From contig NC_087084.1 in assembly GCF_026151205.1 (NCBI RefSeq), positions 2,236,743-2,300,742 of the forward strand: a stretch of 64,000 bases of DNA, given 5' to 3'. This stretch comes from Bolinopsis microptera (Eukaryota; Ctenophora; Tentaculata; Lobata; Bolinopsidae). The notes under the pieces were generated by a model. It saw only the letters and a list, made by a program, of their open reading frames with translations, was not told where the DNA came from and searched no databases. Within the stretch, counting starts at the first letter, position 1; the number at the start of each line of letters is the position of its first letter. Both the position numbers and the translations under genes were made by a program. Shown here piece by piece: positions 58,501-64,000 of this stretch.

Positions 58501-61500
58501 GTCAGGTGGTGTCAGGAGCGTTAACAGCAATGTGTGTGACGGGTTGTATCCTTTACTGCTTCACTGTCACCCCACCTCCACTCCCTCCTTCCGGGCTGGA
58601 GGACGAAGAAGCACCCCTCATTGGCGTGAGTATTTTCAAACACAAGGAAATTAATTTGCTATCCGTGGTTTTTCGACTTTGTCGACAACAAATAATTAAA
58701 GTTAAACGCGATGTTTCTTGCTTGAAAACTTTTGGTTGCAATTGAAGGTTGAGAGCATTCATTTAACTATTCCAACTTTACAGAAAAAGATGAGTTTTTC
58801 ATCTGCTGGTACAAGCTCACGATCAGATTCCGAATCAACAGCGGGCAGCAAGATTGAAGGCAAGTCTTTTTCTGATTTCCTCTAAGAATCATTTTAGAAT
58901 TGGTTGAACAATTCTTGTGTAATTATGTCAAAACTGGAGAAACTTAAACTTTTTACCTTACAAGCCAAAATATTTAAACATGCATAAGTCGATTAAAACT
59001 ATTGACCTTTCTAGCTAATAATTTATCACTCTAATAGACTACGATGAACTTACCCTGTTGGGGCAGCTAAAAACGTCTCTTCGACCTCTCTTCAAGAGGA
59101 AAAACATTTATCTACTTCTCCCTCTGTGCTCTACAGGTGTAATAATAAAACAATTCCGTGTTTTACTGAAGGCGAAGCTTTTCTTAAACTAAACAGCTAA
59201 AACAGCAACATACAGCTTGATGATACTATCAAATAAACTAATAAAGGCTGCACATACAAGGCTCTATATTTTCTTTTTGAACTTGTTAATTATTAAAGTT
59301 TACATTTTCAGTAGTTATTTAATTAATTGACCTATCAGTTTAACTTTCAAATAGCTTGCTAATTGGATTATCAGGTAACTAATTAAATATCATATTATTA
59401 ACTAATTATCTTACTACAATCAGGTATATACTGCTTGCTAATTGGATTATCAGGTAACTAATTAAGTATTATTAACTAATTATCTAATCAGGTATATACT
59501 CTCAACTCTACACCCCACTCATCCCTGCCTACATCGGTATTCTTTTTGAGGAGAGATCGTTCGTGGCTCAGTTTGGAATATTTGTAGGACTCGGAGAAAT
59601 TATAGGTATGTATTTAAATATTTAACATTTTTATTTATTATTTTTAATTTTATTTATCATTTAATTATTTATTCCTACTACTCCAGTAGCAGGGAGGTGT
59701 TGAGTGTGCACTTCGATGTATAGAGTTTTTTGCTATTGAATCGGGTTAAATAGGTCATTGGTAACTCAAATCACCGAGGGGGGAATTTTGTGTCGCTAGT
59801 CCCAACCCTGTGGAGCCACGCCCATATTTCATATCAGGTGCGTATATGGGAAATATGTATCTCAGCTTCTGAAGGTCTTAGAGACTCAAACTTGAGTTTA
59901 AAATGACTGCAATGACCATGTTTATATTAGTACTATGAAGGTCATGAAAGCCCAAAATGCTTATTTTTGGAAAAAATTCAGAAAAACTGATTTTCACAAG
60001 CAAAAAATCTACTCTAGAAGAAATTAAGTGAAATCGAGTGTGAAGTTCAGTGTCTACAACGTTTCTAAACATAGGATCCTTTGTAAGATCATTTTGAATC
60101 AGAATTGATAAGGTATGCAAATTCTATTAGTAGTTTTAACCCTAGGGTGCAAAACTCCTAAATTACCCCCAGGCGCAAATATATGACTTTTTTATCTCGG
60201 CTTCTGAACGTTGTAGGGGCCTCTCTTTGAGCTCAAACTAACTACAATGGCCACATTTATATACCGACTATATAGCAACATAGGGTCTATATAGCTTAGT
60301 TTATAGAACTTCATTAAAAACTGTTTTGCGCACCGCGTACTAAAATTACTTAGATTTCTACCGCTTTGATAAATGACTACAAGAAGATGGGGAGTTAATA
60401 TTGTTGATTTATATAATATAGATTATTTATTCTTTAGTGTAGATTAACTTTATTTTTATATATTTTACCAAGTGTGAAGGATCAACCATACGTTATTGAT
60501 ATTTTTGAAATATTTAATGATAAATTGATATAATAATAAAAGATTGTAATATTTTTATTGAGGCACATGCCACCCCATCGCGGGTTTACTACTACTTTTA
60601 ACCTTCATGCATCATAAAATAGTAATATGATCAAACATGTACTTAATAATGATATCTCGGGCTAAAAAGATATTTGCAGCACAGTAAAACGTTCAACATA
60701 AACACATTAGGATAACATTTATGGAGCAGCACATACCACCTAACTTTAATTTTGGTATAACTGCGAAAATACTCAGTTTCAGAAGGCTGCCTTCAGCTCC
60801 CTCTCTGGGGCTCTCTCCAGTACTGCTCGGCTTTTATGGCTAATCAACTTGAATCCAACCTCATGTAGCAGAATCTACTTCTAGCTGCCTTCTGCTAACT
60901 CCAGGTCAACTCTACCCAGCTACCACCATACGTTATAATTTTAGATCTTATAACCTCTGATATGAGTGCTACCTCCGCTGCATCCAACAATTTCCAGCTC
61001 ATTAAGGAAGAGGACATTTTTCTGATGGTTGCTAGATAGGGCAAGAAGTAGTCCACTAACCTAAGCTAAGATTGCTAGAAATAGCAGAAGTTGGAGGAAC
61101 CTTGGTGGTAGCTAAAGAGATAGTAGCCGAAGTAGGTGAAAACAGCTGGAATTGGTGGTATAGTAGCTGGATAGAGGAAGAGGTAGCATTCATATCAGAG
61201 GTTGCTAGAAAGATCTAAAATCATAACGCACTGGCGGTAGCTGGGTAGAGACTAGAGATGATGCATGAAGGTTAAAAAAGTTTTTAATGAATTTCTAAAA
61301 ACTAAGCTGTATAGACCCTAAGTTGCTTTGTGCTTTATAGTCGGTATATAAATGTGGCCATTGTAGTTAGTTTGAGCTCAAAGAGAGGCCCCTACAACGT
61401 TCAGAAGCCGAGATAGAAAAGTCATATATTTGCGCCTGGGGGTAATTTAGGAGTTTTGCACCCTAGGGTTAAAACTACTAATAGAATTTGCATACCTTAT

Positions 61501-63468
61501 CAATTCTGATTCAGAATGATCTTACAAAGGATCCTATGTTTAGAAACGTTGTAGACACTGAACTTCACACTCGATTTCACTTAACTTCTAGAGTAGATTT
61601 TTTGCTTGTGAAAATCAGTTTTTCTGAATTTTTTCCAAAAATAAGCATTTTGGGCTTTCATGACCTTCATAGTACTAATATAAACATGGTCATTGCAGTC
61701 ATTTTAAACTCAAGTTTGAGTCTCTAAGACCTTCAGAAGCTGAGATACATATTTCCCATATACGCACCTGATATGAAATATGGGCGTGGCTCCACAGGGT
61801 TGAAACTACTTATAGAATTTGCTTACTTTATCAATTCTAATTCAGAATGACCTAACAGAGGACCCTGTGTTTAGAAATCTTGTAGACACTGAACTGCTTA
61901 CTCGATTTTCACTAAATTTCTAGAGTAGATTTTTTTACTCACGCTCAAGTGAAAATCGGTTTTTCTGAATTTTTTCCAAAAATAAGCATTTTGGGCTTTC
62001 ATGACCTTCATAGTACTAATATAAACATGGTCATTGCGGTCATTTTAAACTCAAATTTGAGTCTCTAAGACCTTCAGAAGCTGAGATACATATTTCCCAT
62101 ATACGCACCTGATATGAAATATGGGCGTGGCTCCACAGGGTTGGGACTAGCGACACAAAATTCCCCCCTCGGTGATTTGAGTTACCAATGACCTATTTAA
62201 CCCGATTCAATAGCAAAAAACTCTATACATCGAAGTGCACACTCAACACCTCCCTGCTACTGGAGTATACGTTTACTAACAAAAATATGAAGTTATTTGA
62301 TCGATAAAAATACTACAGAATAGCCTCCCCAGCACGAGAATCCAAACAAACAATTTAAATTTTAAACCTTCTCAGGTGGTCGGCCAGCAGGGAAGATAGT
62401 CGCAAGGCTTGGATTTAAACGAACAGCCGTTATCACTACGACACTGGGCGTAGCTGCCTACCTTCTTATCGCCTTCATGTTCCCTCTGTTTTACAGTCAT
62501 TCAGTACCAGCTCTCTATCCTAACAGATGGGGTAACAACATGCTCGGTATCGCTATAGGTAAATTGTGGTTCATACCACGTTCCACAAGTAAACAGGGAC
62601 AAAAGGATTTCGCGATTATTTTGGCCAAAAATCGTGATACCGCCAATTTTAACAGACTAAACTGAAACATTAAACTATACATAAAATTTGTCGCAAATAA
62701 TGGGAAAAATCGCGATTCAATTCCGTACATGCCGCGATTTCCTTTTGTCCCTGCAAGTAAATGATCGTTTATACCAATCAAAATACACATAAAAATCAAC
62801 CCAATCGTTTCTGGACAACTTTTAATCGATTATACGGTCTGTTGTAGAGTGGAAAAAGGGTCTTTAAGTGGAAAGAAGGAAAGTGGTCACACTGGTCAGT
62901 GGTCGAATACGGTATGACGAATTTGCAGAAGTTATGGAACTAGATTAACAGTAGGTCAATCTAGTTAAATCTGGATATAGAGTGTGGCTACTTTATTTCT
63001 TGAGAACAGGGAACAACGAATACGATTGAAATGATAACAGATGAACTGATAAAAATATAGATCTACAAAATTAAATCTAGTAACGTTCAATGTTCCTAGC
63101 GTTTCGAATGGATATACCGTGAGCGGTGAGGCCCTCTAATTCTATCATTTTAGCATTATGATCAAATATTTTAACCGTCTATTTTAAATCGTTCCGCTAT
63201 AATATCATTACAATATAGTTACATGTTTCCAGGAATAATAGACGTCACAAACAACGTAATAATAACAACAGCTATAGGAACTGTCTACAAAGACGACTCA
63301 GCCCAAATATTTACTCTGGTAGTGCTTATGATGAACTCAAGCGGCATCATCCGCTATATCATGATGTCGTATATGCCTCTTGTTGCGATTGTATCTGTTA
63401 ATGTTATTGGGCTGGTTGGAAGTTGCGGCAGTTTATGTTTGATTCCTAGCTCAATGTTGCATTATTAG
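55561..63468 (+). CDS. UNC-93-like major facilitator superfamily protein, right copy
   Basis: Same ten coding exons as the left copy: 55561-55671, 56967-57080, 57316-57438, 57666-57783, 58004-58182, 58506-58625, 58784-58859, 59492-59605, 62376-62558, 63233-63468. All frames join and the last codons are SSMLHY then TAG. Base changes against the left copy are mostly synonymous in the exons compared (several in 58004-58182, two in the last exon). One visible replacement is Asp for Asn in the SDMDGRHG segment of exon 3. The eighth intron (59606-62375) is enlarged by a 2.6-kb transposon. Introns 1 and 7 start with GCAAGT. Function as for the left copy: an MFS-fold membrane protein of unknown cargo. 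Confidence 0.88.
55928..55957 (+). other. Possible alternative first coding exon of the UNC-93-like gene, right copy
   Basis: Same 10-codon exon and GTATGC donor as 27766-27795, in phase with the exon at 56967. Its conservation while surrounding intron sequence differs slightly is weak support. Confidence 0.4.
56285..56430. mobile_element. hAT-type miniature element (family B), right arm
   Basis: Counterpart of 27293-27438: ends CGGTGGCGTAACG and CGTTACGCCACTG, target duplication ACATACGG and ACATACTG. The interior G/C homopolymers differ in length between the arms. Confidence 0.78.
57195..57287. mobile_element. Short dispersed fold-back repeat in a UNC-93-like intron, right copy
   Basis: Counterpart of 26419-26505. 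Ends with GGCGTAATGACAGGCTGATC and CCAGTAA; the TTATAAGGTAAGTAAAAT end shows a small local rearrangement relative to the left arm. Confidence 0.45.
59402..59500 (+). repeat. 68-bp duplication of a UNC-93-like splice acceptor, right arm only
   Basis: CAATCAG followed by GTATATACT occurs at 59424, and TAATCAG followed by GTATATACT at 59492, 68 bp apart; the second joins the coding exon. The left arm has only one copy at the matching place (24331-24345). The first site reads into intron sequence, so it is probably a decoy. Confidence 0.85.
59679..62267. mobile_element. 2.6-kb transposon with long inverted termini, right arm only
   Basis: 2589 bp beginning TACTCCAGTAGCAGGGAGG and ending CCTCCCTGCTACTGGAGTA. 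TAC directly flanks both sides (59676-59678, 62268-62270); the left arm has one TAC at the matching point (about 24152-24154), an empty site. Inverted similarity extends over 600 bp from each end and, in weaker form, to the middle near 60950/61200. A block of about 320 bp near the right end is repeated (about 61480-61800 and 61800-62120). Small mirrored frames at 59878-60120 and 61488-61727 lie in the termini. No transposase is visible, so it is non-autonomous. Confidence 0.88.
62594..62753. mobile_element. hAT-type miniature element (family A) in a UNC-93-like intron
   Basis: 160 bp starting CAGGGACAAAAGGATTTCGCG and ending CGATTTCCTTTTGTCCCTG, with an exact 8-bp duplication CAAGTAAA (62586-62593 and 62754-62761). 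Absent from the left arm, where nearby bases are missing too, so the left site may be a deletion rather than a pristine empty site. Confidence 0.9.
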
Positions 63469-64000
63469 TGTCCCACGTAGCAGTGTTGTTTAATTTTGAC
63501 TACAGTTATATGTCCAATTATAAAGATTCAATGATTAATAACTGGTTCATCGATATTTTAGCTATAAAACAGTAATCCTGCTCCCAGCAATCTAATGGGT
63601 ATTAAATTGTGACGAAAATATTTTCACGGTGAATGCAAATGAAGGATCAATTTTGATTATTTTAGTTAATTGTTCATGTTTGATTTTAATTTTTCCGATT
63701 TATACTATTACTTATATTTAGATATTTAAAAATGGAAAAAATCAAAAAATTAGTGACTTCATAAATTGATTGTCATTTGTCATTGCATTGATTGTTTTAA
63801 CTTAAAGAATATTTTTTAAATCGATATTTTTGTCCTAGGAGCTAAGTATGAATATTGCACTATAATACACATTGATTAAAACATTAATACTAATTATTAA
63901 TTAACAAAATACGTAAATTTATTTTAAAGAAAATTCGCCGAACAACAAAGCTATACATGCCGTCGCCCATCATGCCTTTGTATTGGCCATGCCATGCATT

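Overview
The window is nuclear DNA of a multicellular animal: AT-rich, with spliced genes, several families of inverted-repeat transposons, a LINE, a satellite and a 100-base scaffold gap. The genes (an UNC-93-like transporter, a GPR180/TMEM145-like seven-helix receptor, and a membrane protein with apple-like and sushi domains) fit an invertebrate. I cannot name the species or phylum from sequence alone.

Layout. 1-17078: four full copies and a fifth partial copy of a tandem unit of about 4.2 kb. The copies differ by scattered one-base insertions, deletions and substitutions, which looks like unpolished long-read sequence; each copy seems to hide exons of the same unidentified small protein. 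17079-19862: an internally deleted LINE in clean sequence. 19863-22725: a 366-bp satellite built from two diverged halves. 22831-33708 and 50603-64000: two arms of a large inverted duplication, each with a complete UNC-93-like gene pointing into its arm and the beginning of the receptor gene in divergent orientation. 33709-41724: the rest of the receptor gene, complete only on the left. 41725-48475: an orphan ORF, about 3.6 kb without a recognised gene, and the apple/sushi membrane protein. 48476-50502: a fragment of the 4.2-kb unit split by a GC-rich insertion, then unassigned sequence up to the gap.

The right arm begins exactly at the gap, inside a 54-bp tandem array. The two arms differ as alleles or young duplicates do: mostly synonymous exon changes, plus transposons present in one arm and absent at the matching site in the other. 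A falsely joined second haplotype is at least as likely as a real palindrome. The comparison exposes filled and empty sites for a fold-back element (left only) and a 2.6-kb long-inverted-repeat element (right only), and an hAT-type miniature element found only in the right arm.

The most unusual observation is in the receptor gene. At least six of its exon borders carry tandem repeats whose unit straddles or abuts the splice site: a 54-bp acceptor repeat with 15 acceptors, a 62-bp acceptor repeat with six, a donor repeat with AG tracts, a duplicated exon, a GTTTGTTC-type repeat starting at a donor, and a 51-bp acceptor repeat. The UNC-93-like gene in the right arm, but not the left, carries a 68-bp duplication of the same kind. 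This points to a local process that repeatedly duplicates splice sites and could add in-frame peptide repeats.
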